Shown piece by piece: positions 1 through 8,161 of a stretch of DNA of 64,000 nt (the stretch's first letter is position 1; each line of letters begins with the position of its first letter). The stretch is taken from positions 1 to 64,000 of the forward strand of contig JBGSVW010000020.1 of assembly GCA_041752735.1 (NCBI GenBank), written 5' to 3'. The position numbers were made by a program, and so were the translations under genes. The notes beneath the pieces were generated by a model that had not been told where the DNA came from, ran no database searches, and was given only the letters and a program-made list of their open reading frames with translations. The stretch comes from UBA1422 sp041752735 (GTDB taxonomy: Bacteria > Bacillota > Clostridia > Peptostreptococcales > Anaerovoracaceae).

Positions 1-71
1 ATCCCCAATATGGCGATGCCACGTATTTCATCAATCGCTGCTATCCGGTTTGAACCCTCTTTTATTTTCAT
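1..71 (-). CDS. DUF1624/heparan-glucosaminide acetyltransferase-like membrane protein, N-terminus only
   Basis: Only the first 23 codons are in the window; the rest lies beyond base 1. Read from an ATG at 69-71, the product begins MKIKEGSNRIAAIDEIRGIA, followed by ILG. The R-x-x-x-I-D-x-x-R-G pattern just before a hydrophobic stretch is the usual start of DUF1624/DUF418-type multi-pass acyltransferases. An AAAGGAA ribosome binding site lies about 8 bases upstream of the ATG. The gene is divergent from pncA. The family call rests on this short N-terminus alone, so it is tentative; the existence of the coding start is more secure. Confidence 0.5.
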   Translation of the reverse strand, partial: MKIKEGSNRIAAIDEIRGIAILG

Positions 72-123
72 CCGGGTATTCCTTTCTGTGGATGGTTTCC
101 ACCCAAATATATTTGATATTATA

Positions 124-152
124 TTACACTTCAGCAATGGATGGTGTATAAT
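124..152 (+). promoter_or_regulatory. Sigma-A-type promoter of pncA
   Basis: TTACAC (124-129) and TATAAT (147-152) are separated by 17 bases, ending 35 bases before the pncA start codon. Confidence 0.6.
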
Positions 153-187
153 TTTATTGAAATGATTCAATGACCAAAGGAGACGCC

Positions 188-697
188 ATGAACAATTTAT
201 TGATTGTTGTTGACATGCAAAACGATTTTATTACCGGAGCTTTGGGCACTAATGAGGCACAAGCCATAGTTCCTTATGTTGAAGAAAAAATAAAGGCTGC
301 GCTTTCCAATGGAGATAAGGTGGTTTTCACCAAAGACACCCATCATCCGGCTTACTTAGAAAGCCAGGAAGGTCGTCATCTTCCGGTACTTCATTGCATT
401 GAGGGAACGCCTGGTTGGGAACTCCATCCATCCCTTCTTCCATATGCTGATAAGATTTTTATAAAACAAGGGTTTGGCTCCACGGAACTATTGGACTATG
501 TCAAAGTCGGCACTTTTGACAGGGTGGAGTTGATTGGACTTTGCACCGACATCTGTGTTGTTACCAATGCACTAATGATCAAAGGCGCTTTGCCGGAGTT
601 ACCGATTCGGGTGGATGCCAACGGTTGTGCGGGTGTGACCCCGGAGAGCCACCATGCAGCCATCACCACCATGAAAATGTGCCAGATTCAAGTTTAA
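188..697 (+). CDS. pncA: Nicotinamidase / isochorismatase-family cysteine hydrolase
   Basis: This 169-residue cysteine hydrolase probably deamidates nicotinamide to nicotinate for NAD salvage in the cytoplasm. The catalytic set of the family is visible: Asp9 in VDMQNDF, Lys93 in FIKQGFGS and nucleophile Cys123 in GLCTDICV. Asp50 and His52 in the KDTHH segment match the metal-binding D-x-H of nicotinamidases, which favours PncA over a generic isochorismatase. The start at 188 is chosen over an upstream in-frame start because AAAGGAG sits 6 bases before this ATG. The gene has its own promoter and is followed by a compact inverted repeat, so it is probably monocistronic or loosely linked to the next gene. 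Confidence 0.85.
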   Translation: MNNLLIVVDMQNDFITGALGTNEAQAIVPYVEEKIKAALSNGDKVVFTKDTHHPAYLESQEGRHLPVLHCIEGTPGWELHPSLLPYADKIFIKQGFGSTELLDYVKVGTFDRVELIGLCTDICVVTNALMIKGALPELPIRVDANGCAGVTPESHHAAITTMKMCQIQV

Positions 698-728
698 TCT
701 TCGCCCTAGAGGGGCATAGAGATTAAAC
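692..728. repeat. Inverted repeat overlapping the pncA stop codon
   Basis: Outer arms GTTTAATC (692-699) and GATTAAAC (721-728) are perfect complements, enclosing a smaller GCCC/GGGC pair. No T-run follows, so this is not a canonical intrinsic terminator; it may protect a 3' end or act as a weak terminator. Confidence 0.45.
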
Positions 729-777
729 AAAAACTGATTAATAAATTGTATATGATTCTTTAAACGGAGGAAAAAGG

Positions 778-1053
778 ATGAACATTGTAATCACCGGCAA
801 TGCAGGACCGGAAGAGCAGTTGGCTTATGTCAATTATTTGGAAGACAAGTATCAAAGGAAGTTGGAAAGTCTGGACATCCACCTGGACGGCGAATTTGCA
901 GATTTGAATTATCAGTTTGCAGAAGTTCCTTTTGAACGGATTCGAAGAATCACCGGGTATCTTGTAGGTACAATGGATCATTGGAACGATGCCAAGACCG
1001 CCGAAGAAGCTGATAGAATCAAACATTCCGCAAAGGAGTTTGAAACTCTATAA
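778..1053 (+). CDS. Small protein resembling the C-terminal segment of anaerobic ribonucleotide reductase (NrdD)
   Basis: This 91-residue protein has a good ribosome binding site (CGGAGG) 7 to 8 bases before its ATG. Residues about 56-84 contain RIRRITGYLVGTMD followed by a W-N-D-A-K...AEEADRIKH pattern. That closely resembles the conserved segment near the C-terminus of class III ribonucleoside-triphosphate reductases (R-I-T-G-Y-L-x-G...NNAKRAEE...R-x-KH). The glycyl-radical motif and the Cys-x-x-Cys zinc pairs of NrdD are absent, so it cannot be a reductase by itself. Stand-alone proteins like this occur in Clostridia, but their role is unknown to me. It could be a regulator or stabiliser of NrdD, or a relic. 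A hairpin terminator follows. Confidence 0.6.
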   Translation: MNIVITGNAGPEEQLAYVNYLEDKYQRKLESLDIHLDGEFADLNYQFAEVPFERIRRITGYLVGTMDHWNDAKTAEEADRIKHSAKEFETL

Positions 1054-1078
1054 GAAGATCTTCCCACACGAATCATTG

Positions 1079-1133
1079 AAGTCAGTGAACGACAACATCA
1101 ACAAAGAAGTTGCCCTGGTTTACTGACTTTTTA
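1079..1133 (+). terminator. Intrinsic terminator after the NrdD-tail-like gene
   Basis: AAGTCAGTGAAC (1079-1090) pairs with GTTTACTGACTT (1118-1129) with one G-U pair. The stem closes a roughly 27-base loop and is followed by a short T-rich tract. Confidence 0.55.
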
Positions 1134-1148
1134 TGTGATGCATATTTC

Positions 1149-1177
1149 TTGAAGCAGTCTCCATAAAATGTTATAAT
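1149..1177 (+). promoter_or_regulatory. Promoter of purB-purA
   Basis: TTGAAG (1149-1154) and TATAAT (1172-1177) are separated by 17 bases, 24 bases upstream of the purB ATG. Confidence 0.7.
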
Positions 1178-1201
1178 AACTTGTTAATGGAGGGTAATTG
1201 A

Positions 1202-2629
1202 ATGAAGAATTATATAAGTCCTTTCTCAGAGAGATATCCCAGCAAAGCCATGCAGTATCTGTTTTCCCCGGACAAAAAGTTCCGCACCTGGCGGCAACTT
1301 TGGATTGCCCTGGCTGAAGCAGAGATGGAGCTGGGTCTTCCCGTTACCCAAGAACAAATAGACCAACTGAAATCCCATGTCGAAGACATCAATTATGATG
1401 TTGCTAAAGAGCAAGAGGCGCTGGTTCGCCACGATGTTATGGCTCATGTTCATGCCTACGGTGTTCAATGCCCTGCAGCCAAAGGTATCATTCATCTGGG
1501 TGCAACTTCCTGTTATGTAGGCGACAATACGGATTTAATTGTTATGAAAGAAGGGCTTGACCTGCTCCGAAAGAAGCTTGTCAATGTCATCGCCGTCTTG
1601 GGCGACTTTGCTGAAAAATATAAGAATCTGCCCACCTTGGGATACACCCATTTCCAGCCGGCTCAGCCAACCACCGTTGGCAAACGAGCAACCCTATGGA
1701 TTGCAGAATTAATTATGGATCTGGAAGACCTGAATTACATCTCAGAGCAGATCAAATTGCTGGGTTCCAAGGGAACCACCGGCACACAAGCCAGTTTTCT
1801 GGAACTCTTTGAGGGCGACCACAAAAAATGCAAGAAGTTGGACAAAATCATCGCGAAAAAAATGGGCTTTAAGGATTGCGTGGCGGTTTCGGGACAAACC
1901 TATTCCCGCAAGATGGATAGCCGTATTCTCAATGTCCTAGCCGGCATCGCCCAAAGCGCACACAAGTTTTCCAACGACATGCGACTCTTGCAACATCTGA
2001 AAGAAATCGAAGAGCCTTTTGAAAAGAAACAGATTGGTTCTTCTGCAATGGCCTACAAACGTAATCCAATGCGAAGTGAACGGATGGCTTCTCTGGCCAA
2101 CTATGTGCTCACCGATGCGCTGAATCCGGCCATCACCGCGTCCACCCAATGGTTTGAAAGAACCCTGGACGATTCGGCCAACCGGCGAATCAGCATCTCC
2201 GAGGCATTTCTGGCCACAGATAGCATTTTGGAATTGTACTTCAACGTGGCGTCGGATCTGGTGGTTTATCCCAGAGTCATTGAATCCCACCTTCGGGCCG
2301 AGCTGCCGTTTATGGCCACAGAGAACATTCTGATGAAGGCCGTCAACGCCGGCGGAGATCGGCAGGAACTGCATGAACGAATCCGAATTCATTCCATGGA
2401 GGCGGCAAGACAAGTCAAAGAAGAAGGCCTGCCCAATGATTTACTCCAGCGAATAGCGGGAGATGAAACATTCGGTCTATCTCTGGAACAGCTGGAAGCC
2501 CTGATGAAGCCTGAAGGGTTCACCGGCCGGGCAGCACAGCAAACCGATGAATTCCTGGAGGAGCAGGTTGCTCCCATCCTGATGGAATACCGAAAGCTCA
2601 TAGGTATGAGCGACGAAGTCAAAGTATAA
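1202..2629 (+). CDS. purB: Adenylosuccinate lyase
   Basis: PurB catalyses two steps of purine synthesis: fumarate release from SAICAR and from adenylosuccinate. The 475-residue protein belongs to the fumarase/aspartase superfamily. The superfamily signature is clear at residues about 279-290 (GSSAMAYKRNPM), with the flexible catalytic Ser loop. HLGATSCYVGDN near residue 97 and the T-H-x-Q-x-A-Q-P segment (GYTHFQPAQPTT) carry the conserved active-site histidines. The length matches the longer form of the family rather than the ~430-residue B. subtilis form. The start follows GGAGGGTAATTGA. purA follows after 30 bases, so the last two AMP-forming steps are co-transcribed. Confidence 0.95.
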   Translation: MKNYISPFSERYPSKAMQYLFSPDKKFRTWRQLWIALAEAEMELGLPVTQEQIDQLKSHVEDINYDVAKEQEALVRHDVMAHVHAYGVQCPAAKGIIHLGATSCYVGDNTDLIVMKEGLDLLRKKLVNVIAVLGDFAEKYKNLPTLGYTHFQPAQPTTVGKRATLWIAELIMDLEDLNYISEQIKLLGSKGTTGTQASFLELFEGDHKKCKKLDKIIAKKMGFKDCVAVSGQTYSRKMDSRILNVLAGIAQSAHKFSNDMRLLQHLKEIEEPFEKKQIGSSAMAYKRNPMRSERMASLANYVLTDALNPAITASTQWFERTLDDSANRRISISEAFLATDSILELYFNVASDLVVYPRVIESHLRAELPFMATENILMKAVNAGGDRQELHERIRIHSMEAARQVKEEGLPNDLLQRIAGDETFGLSLEQLEALMKPEGFTGRAAQQTDEFLEEQVAPILMEYRKLIGMSDEVKV

Positions 2630-2659
2630 ACATTACTTAATATATAGCGAGGTAACATT

Positions 2660-3949
2660 ATGGTAAAAGCAATTGTAGGCGCCAACTGGGGCGACGAAGG
2701 AAAAGGCAAAATCACGGATATGCTCTCCAAGGAGTCGGACATTATTGTTCGTTTCCAGGGTGGTAGCAATGCCGGTCACACCATTGTGAACAACTATGGA
2801 AAATTTGCCCTGCACCTTTTACCCTCCGGTGTTTTTTATGACCATACGGTCAGCATCATCGGCAGTGGTGTCGCACTGAATATCCCTTTTCTGATTAGAG
2901 AAATCAATGACCTGACCAGCAAGGGGGTTCCGACTCCAAAAGTTTTGGTTTCAGATCGTGCTCATTTGTTGATGCCATATCATATGGAATTTGACGCTTA
3001 TGAAGAAGAACGGCTTGGCCACAAGTCTTTTGGCTCCACCAAGTCCGGTATCGCACCTTGTTATTCTGACAAATATGCCAAAATTGGATTCCAGGTCAGC
3101 GAGTTGTTCCTAGACGAAGCCCGACTTAGGGATCGGGTCAACCGCATATGCGCATTGAAAAACCCATTGCTGGAACACTTGTATCACAAGCCACTGCTTG
3201 ACGAAGACATGCTGGTGGATCTGCTATTGGAATATCGTGAAATGGTCCGTCCATATGTTTGTGATGTGGCCACTTACCTATATGAAGCAATCAAGTCAGG
3301 CAAAAAAATCCTCTTGGAGGGTCAGCTTGGCGCCCTGAAGGATACAGATCATGGCATTTATCCCATGGTCACCTCATCTTCAACACTAGCCGGCTTTGCC
3401 ACCATTGGCGCAGGGGTTGCCCCCTATGAAATCAACCAGGTCATCGCTGTAGCCAAGGCTTACTCCAGCGCTGTTGGTGCTGGAGAGTTTGTCAGCGAGT
3501 TATTTGCTGAAGAAGCCGAAGAGCTAAGAAAGCGGGGTGGAGACGGCGGTGAATACGGGGCTACTACAGGACGTCCTCGGCGCGTGGGTTGGTTCGATGT
3601 GGTCGCCACCCGCTATGGGTGTCGTATCCAAGGTGCCACGGAAGTAGCTCTGACCGTTCTTGATCCTCTGGGATACCTAGAAGAGATTCCTATTTGCGAC
3701 GCTTACGAAATCAACGGAAAAAACCATCACGAGTTCCCCAACACAGCCTTGCTTGAACGGGCAAAGCCGGTTTGGAAGACCCTGAAAGGCTGGAATTGTG
3801 ACATCCGGGGCATCCGAAGCTTTGAAGAGCTTCCCAAAGCATGCCAGGATTATGTGGATTACATCGAAAAAGCGATTGGCTTTCCCATTACAATGGTTTC
3901 CAACGGTCCCGGCCGAGAAGATATCATCCAGAGAACTCCCAAAATATAA
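2660..3949 (+). CDS. purA: Adenylosuccinate synthetase
   Basis: PurA condenses IMP and aspartate using GTP to make adenylosuccinate, the substrate of the preceding purB product. The 429-residue sequence has the N-terminal P-loop variant GDEGKGK (residues about 10-16) and the catalytic GHTIVNN segment near residue 40. It also has the IMP-binding region GAGxxPY-like (GAGVAPY), TGRPRRVGWFD and the C-terminal SNGPGRE motif, typical SVGPGR in the family. The start is preceded by GCGAGGTAAC. It is expressed from the purB promoter and followed by an inverted repeat before alr. Confidence 0.95.
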   Translation: MVKAIVGANWGDEGKGKITDMLSKESDIIVRFQGGSNAGHTIVNNYGKFALHLLPSGVFYDHTVSIIGSGVALNIPFLIREINDLTSKGVPTPKVLVSDRAHLLMPYHMEFDAYEEERLGHKSFGSTKSGIAPCYSDKYAKIGFQVSELFLDEARLRDRVNRICALKNPLLEHLYHKPLLDEDMLVDLLLEYREMVRPYVCDVATYLYEAIKSGKKILLEGQLGALKDTDHGIYPMVTSSSTLAGFATIGAGVAPYEINQVIAVAKAYSSAVGAGEFVSELFAEEAEELRKRGGDGGEYGATTGRPRRVGWFDVVATRYGCRIQGATEVALTVLDPLGYLEEIPICDAYEINGKNHHEFPNTALLERAKPVWKTLKGWNCDIRGIRSFEELPKACQDYVDYIEKAIGFPITMVSNGPGREDIIQRTPKI

Positions 3950-3954
3950 CCAAC

Positions 3955-3989
3955 TGACAACTGGCATAAATTAAGTGCCAAAGTTGTCA
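3955..3989. repeat. Inverted repeat between purA and alr
   Basis: TGACAAC plus GGCA (3955-3966) pairs with TGCC plus GTTGTCA (3976-3989), with internal bulges. No T-run follows, so it may only attenuate or process the transcript between purA and alr. Confidence 0.4.
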
Positions 3990-4009
3990 TCAAACCGTGG
4001 AGAGATTAC

Positions 4010-5146
4010 ATGTATAAAGAGGCAAACCGTTCAGCCTGGGTTGAAATCAACCTGACCAATCTGGACTTCAATATCAAAAACATTCTACACAAGGTTGGAA
4101 CCTCCGTGGAAGTCATGGGCATCATCAAAGCTGACGGATATGGACACGGAGCAATTCCAGTGGCAGAAGTACTACGACAAAATGGTATAAAATCTTTCGG
4201 AGTTGCCACAATCCACGAAGCCATTGCCCTTCGCAACGCAGGTGCCACAGAAACCATCGTACTATTGGGGCTCACCCCTTCCGAATATGCAGATACCCTG
4301 ATTCAGTATGATTTGACTCCTGTGGTTATGTCCTTCGAAAATGCCCTGTCTATTTCCACAGCAGCTCAAAAGGCAGCCAAAACCGTTGAGGGCTACGTGG
4401 CCATTGACACGGGAATGGGGCGGATTGGTTATCTGGCCGACGATTTTTCCGCAGTAGAAGACATAAAAAAAATAACAACCCTTCCCAATTTTCGGTTAAA
4501 AGGGTTGTTTTCTCACTTCGCTACCGCAGACTCAGCAGACAAATCCTTTGCTCATCTGCAGGAATCCAAGTATCAAGCCTTCATTCATGCCATGGAAAAG
4601 GTAGATATCAAAGTGCCCACCAAGACCTTTGCCAACAGTGCCGCCATTATGGAGCTTCCCACTACCCACTTTGACACGGTGCGGCCTGGTATTATCCTGT
4701 ATGGCTGCTACCCTTCTTCGGAAGTGGAACAGGCAACATTGGAAATCAAACCTGTCATGTCTGTAAAAGCAAACATCGTTCGGCTGGTACGTGTACCGGT
4801 TGGATTTTCTGTGGGCTATGGTCGAAAATTCATCGCAGAGCGGGAAAGTATGATTGCAACCCTGCCTTTAGGGTATGCAGATGGATATCCAAGACCTTAC
4901 TCCTCCGTTGGTTGGGTATTGGTAGGAGGCAAAGTCGCGCCGCTTGCCGGAAATATTTGCATGGACCAGTGTATGGTTGATGTGACAGATGTGCCTAATG
5001 TCAAAGAAGGTGACGAGGTAGTTCTTATGGGTACCGATGGCACTCATACCATTTTAGCCGATGACATTGCCAGGGCAACGGGTACAATCAATTACGAAAT
5101 TGTCTGCGCCTTTGGTCAACGTTTGCCTAAGGTTTACATTAAATAA
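4010..5146 (+). CDS. alr: Alanine racemase
   Basis: This PLP enzyme converts L- to D-alanine for peptidoglycan. The 378-residue protein has the fold type III TIM-barrel start with the PLP lysine at Lys40 in KADGYGHGA. The catalytic Tyr lies in the SVGYGRKF segment of the C-terminal domain, and the substrate-pocket motif GNICMDQ is present. GAGAGATTAC precedes the ATG. It follows purA by 60 bases with an inverted repeat between them, so partial co-transcription is possible. It is followed 44 bases later by a TetR-family gene in the same direction. The length is normal for the family. Confidence 0.95.
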   Translation: MYKEANRSAWVEINLTNLDFNIKNILHKVGTSVEVMGIIKADGYGHGAIPVAEVLRQNGIKSFGVATIHEAIALRNAGATETIVLLGLTPSEYADTLIQYDLTPVVMSFENALSISTAAQKAAKTVEGYVAIDTGMGRIGYLADDFSAVEDIKKITTLPNFRLKGLFSHFATADSADKSFAHLQESKYQAFIHAMEKVDIKVPTKTFANSAAIMELPTTHFDTVRPGIILYGCYPSSEVEQATLEIKPVMSVKANIVRLVRVPVGFSVGYGRKFIAERESMIATLPLGYADGYPRPYSSVGWVLVGGKVAPLAGNICMDQCMVDVTDVPNVKEGDEVVLMGTDGTHTILADDIARATGTINYEIVCAFGQRLPKVYIK

Positions 5147-5190
5147 AAAATCCCCCGGTGAATACCAACTTTAACAATTAGGAGCACAGT

Positions 5191-5808
5191 ATGAAAACAA
5201 GGGATCGAATTAAAGCAACAGCTGTTGCCTTGTTCAATGAGAAAGGTGCCACCAACGTCAGCACCGTACAGATTTCCGAAGTGCTGGGCATCAGTCCGGG
5301 AAATCTGTATTATTACTTTGACAACAAAGAGCATATTATCCGTTGCATTTGGGAAGAAGACATGGTCCCCCAAAGCGATGGTATTTACAGTAATATCAAT
5401 TCCGAAGAACCCGAAACCGCATTGATTGCAATGATGAATCAGATGATTCAGTACGGGTTGGCATATCCATTCTTTTATGCCGAACAATATACTCTTTTCA
5501 AAAATGACCCGATTCTGCAACAGATGTATCGGACGCGCTGGGAAATTGGCGTAGAATTCATGACCAACAAATTTGTCCAATGGCAAGAAATGGGATATAT
5601 GAGACCCAGCTCCCGGCAATGGAAAAGCAGATTGGTTGAGTACTTTATGTCAGCAGGTCCAGCATTTATGAGGTCCAACTTATCCATTTATCCAGAAAAC
5701 ACTTTGGAAGAAGCCCTAAAAGTAGCAGGGGTTGGTGTTTTATTGGTGGTGTCCGGAGATTTTGTGGACGAAGTCCGTGAAAAGATGTTGGCCCAATTAA
5801 AAATTTAA
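5191..5808 (+). CDS. TetR/AcrR-family transcriptional regulator
   Basis: This 205-residue regulator has an N-terminal TetR DNA-binding domain (residues about 3-50). The recognition region ISEVLGISPGNLYYYFDNKEHI matches the family signature of helix 3, G-N-L-Y-Y-Y-F and K-E-x-L/I. The rest is a helical ligand domain with many aromatic residues and no recognisable specificity. Its ATG follows TTAGGAGCACAGT. Its target is unknown; it lies downstream of alr and convergent with the DUF4430/ECF operon, separated by a strong bidirectional terminator. The similar G-N-L-Y-Y-Y-F regulators include some that control fatty-acid or efflux genes, but nothing here shows which. Confidence 0.85.
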   Translation: MKTRDRIKATAVALFNEKGATNVSTVQISEVLGISPGNLYYYFDNKEHIIRCIWEEDMVPQSDGIYSNINSEEPETALIAMMNQMIQYGLAYPFFYAEQYTLFKNDPILQQMYRTRWEIGVEFMTNKFVQWQEMGYMRPSSRQWKSRLVEYFMSAGPAFMRSNLSIYPENTLEEALKVAGVGVLLVVSGDFVDEVREKMLAQLKI

Positions 5809-5844
5809 GCCAAACTTAGTCCAATTCGATTTAGTAAACCAAAA

Positions 5845-5880
5845 ATGCCGCAGTAAAATATTACTGCGGCATTTATTATT
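5845..5880. terminator. Bidirectional terminator between TetR gene and DUF4430 gene
   Basis: A perfect 12-base stem ATGCCGCAGTAA (5845-5856) / TTACTGCGGCAT (5861-5872) has a 4-base loop. It has a T-rich tract on the plus side and A-rich (T-rich on minus) sequence on the other. It serves the convergent genes on both sides. Confidence 0.85.
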
Positions 5881-5888
5881 TTATGTCA

Positions 5889-6779
5889 CTATTTTGCCAT
5901 TTTTCGTCTTTTTACAAGAATGGCAAGCCCAGCACCCAGCGCAACAGCCAGGGCCGCAAGCCCAAGAATTATGCCTGTGTTTCCTGCACCTTCAATATCA
6001 ACGGTAATTTGATATACTTCAGCCGGAACGTTTTCTGCTCCGGTTCCAAAGCTTCCATTGTTCATGGAGTCCCATTCCGGATCCCCAACCGTTACAGTAA
6101 TTACATCGCCATCTTTAACCGCTACTGCTTGCAGCAACTTGTAATTTGCGTCCCCTATGGTTGTCTTCACCTGATAATTCAGGTTGAATGCTTTGGGAGA
6201 CACGATGATGCTTGTTGTTCCTTTTGGCAAAGTCAATGTGTACTCTTTTGTTTCAGCTGCGAATTCAGGTGCCAGCGTTCCTTCACTGAAGGTAAGTGCT
6301 TGAAGGGTTTTATTGTTGGCATCTTCAACGGGTGCAAAAATGCTTCCCAGATCTCCACCCATCCCGTCTTGGGAGTATTGGACAGAAATCAGGTCGCCAT
6401 CTTCAGCCATTGCACCTAAACCAGTGGTGTTGAACCAATTGTTCACTGTGACCATCCATCCGGAATATCCACCGGCTGCGCCACTGGAAAGTCCATCAAT
6501 ATCCGTAACAAATCCACCTTCCGCAACGGTAGCCCCAGTAACGTTAACGCCTTCCGCTTCGCATGCAGCTTTCACCGCATCGCCAAGCGTAGTTCCTGCC
6601 GCTTGTTCCACGGTTGTTGAAAACAGTTCACCGGTCCAGACACCCTCATCATAGTTTGTGTTGGATACCATAACCGTCACTTCGATAGTATCGTTCTCTG
6701 CATTGGCAGCAAGTGGCATAAATGCCATCACCAGAAGCAAGGTCACCAGCAGCACAGATAGTCTCATTCTTTTTTTCAT
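5889..6779 (-). CDS. Surface-anchored DUF4430 / cadherin-like beta-sandwich protein
   Basis: The last gene of the riboswitch-controlled operon encodes a 296-residue exported protein. It has a signal peptide (residues 1-27, MKKRMRLS then a hydrophobic core ending AANA). A DUF4430-type domain follows at about 32-135 (AAGTTLGDAVKAACE; then a YSGWMVTVNNW segment and V-Q-Y). A cadherin-like beta-sandwich spans about 140-250 (LQALTFSEGTLAPEF; EYTLTLPKGTTSI). A C-terminal transmembrane helix (about 270-288) ends in KRRKMAK. DUF4430 is related to the C-terminal beta domain of transcobalamin and intrinsic factor, which contacts the corrin. With a cobalamin riboswitch upstream, I infer a corrinoid-capture role. 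There is no LPxTG motif, so the anchor is the membrane helix. The stop codon is TAG. Confidence 0.75.
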   Translation of the reverse strand: MKKRMRLSVLLVTLLLVMAFMPLAANAENDTIEVTVMVSNTNYDEGVWTGELFSTTVEQAAGTTLGDAVKAACEAEGVNVTGATVAEGGFVTDIDGLSSGAAGGYSGWMVTVNNWFNTTGLGAMAEDGDLISVQYSQDGMGGDLGSIFAPVEDANNKTLQALTFSEGTLAPEFAAETKEYTLTLPKGTTSIIVSPKAFNLNYQVKTTIGDANYKLLQAVAVKDGDVITVTVGDPEWDSMNNGSFGTGAENVPAEVYQITVDIEGAGNTGIILGLAALAVALGAGLAILVKRRKMAK

Positions 6780-6792
6780 GTTTTCCTCCTAA

Positions 6793-8157
6793 TTAAATAA
6801 ATATAGCTTTCTTGATTGACATGACATTGCATGAATCATTCTTGTAATACAGATTTCCTTCTTCATCTTCTTCCAGAGTGGAAATCCCATAGTTCTCCAT
6901 GGTCTTGGGTGGGTTGAAATAGTCTCCTGATCCAGAAGCCAGAATTACTTTTTTCCCGGCGGCTTCCCCGATTTCCATCACATAGATTCCTCCGGGGAGT
7001 TGGTTGTAGGTCATATATAGATAAAGAGTTCCACCCTTTTCCATGCTATTTGTCAGAACCATTTCAGATTGAACAAACCCCGGTGTTGCCGCGCGGTCTT
7101 CCTCTGTCATTGATTCGCTGTCAATGATAATAATTGCGTGTCCTGTGTCCCCAAAGGGGGTTGGGCCCTGGATTCCAAGATAAATCTTGCCTTGATGAAT
7201 AGTAGGAGTGCCAGTGGTTGCCCCGCCCAATTGGATGGACTCAGATAGCCCAGTCAAGTTGTTGAAGGTTCCATTTGCATTTAGCTTTTTCTTATATAGT
7301 GAGCCAGCCCTGGATGTGAAGTAATAAGCATCAGTTAGCGCATCGTAGACCACCCCTGAGCGAATATCCCCAAGGATTTCTTCTTGATCAATAACCGGAG
7401 ACATACTATTTATTTTCTGAGTCGCTACGAAGTCCGCCCCTTTCATGCAAGAGAAGATATCGGCCCCTACTGAGGGATCCAAGTAACCACTTTTCCCGTC
7501 CTCTGAGCCAAACAACACATAGTCACCATCAACGTTTGCTTCAGACCAATAAAAACCGCCTGCGTGTTCAACCTTCCAGATTGGTTCTTTTTTTTCTGTT
7601 GGCATTTTCGGGTTGTCATCTGTCGCAGCAAAACAAAGGAAAAATCCCGGTAAGGTTTCAGATTTCCACGTTCCATAGTAAATGTATCCGTCGTCGTAGA
7701 CCACCCTTGAAAGACAGCTGTATCCAATCAGTTTTTCGGTGACCCAAAGCGAGGTCATGGCATCAGCGTCAATCGCCTGAACACGTCCTTCACTGAGTGG
7801 CGCAAAGATAACATTTCTTCCCTGCACATCTTGCGCATATGTCAACGCTGCGGTGGCATACCCAAAGGAGTCAATTAGTTCTACTTGACCCACCTCTTTC
7901 CCAGTTTCTTTATCAATCTTACGCAACGTATTGCTCACTCCAACATAAACATACTCTCCATAAACCATAGGTGGGGTTGGCGCATTGGTATACCCGGTGC
8001 CAAAATTCAAAGACCACTTCAGTACGCCTTTATTCATTTTGTCAGGAATTACGCTGTCAGACAGGGTTCCAATGGCAAGAAAAACACATAGACCTACCCA
8101 GAGTAGCCCGACCAGAAGGATTCCAATGCGCTGAATAGAATGTTTTCGGTTTTTCAT
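6793..8157 (-). CDS. Membrane-anchored PQQ-like beta-propeller protein
   Basis: This 454-residue protein has an N-terminal signal anchor (residues about 8-33) followed by repeated four-strand blades: GVLKWSLNFGTGYTNAPTPP, YVYVGVSNTLRKIDKETG, GRVQAIDADAMTSLW, GKIYLGIQGPTPFG. This resembles PQQ-repeat/BamB-like propellers. No catalytic PQQ-dehydrogenase residues are identifiable, so a binding or scaffold role outside the cell is more likely than an enzyme. The ATG at 8157 is preferred over an upstream start because GGGAGG lies 11 bases before it. It sits 4 bases after the ECF fusion stop and 13 bases before the DUF4430 surface gene, so it belongs to the operon. Its link to corrinoid uptake is inferred from position only. 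Confidence 0.7.
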   Translation of the reverse strand: MKNRKHSIQRIGILLVGLLWVGLCVFLAIGTLSDSVIPDKMNKGVLKWSLNFGTGYTNAPTPPMVYGEYVYVGVSNTLRKIDKETGKEVGQVELIDSFGYATAALTYAQDVQGRNVIFAPLSEGRVQAIDADAMTSLWVTEKLIGYSCLSRVVYDDGYIYYGTWKSETLPGFFLCFAATDDNPKMPTEKKEPIWKVEHAGGFYWSEANVDGDYVLFGSEDGKSGYLDPSVGADIFSCMKGADFVATQKINSMSPVIDQEEILGDIRSGVVYDALTDAYYFTSRAGSLYKKKLNANGTFNNLTGLSESIQLGGATTGTPTIHQGKIYLGIQGPTPFGDTGHAIIIIDSESMTEEDRAATPGFVQSEMVLTNSMEKGGTLYLYMTYNQLPGGIYVMEIGEAAGKKVILASGSGDYFNPPKTMENYGISTLEEDEEGNLYYKNDSCNVMSIKKAIFI

Positions 8158-8161
8158 ACTT

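Noticed and set aside
5883..6419. Plus-strand reading frame of 178 codons opposite the DUF4430 gene
   Set aside because: It lies wholly antisense to a well-supported gene, has no good ribosome binding site and its translation shows no family.
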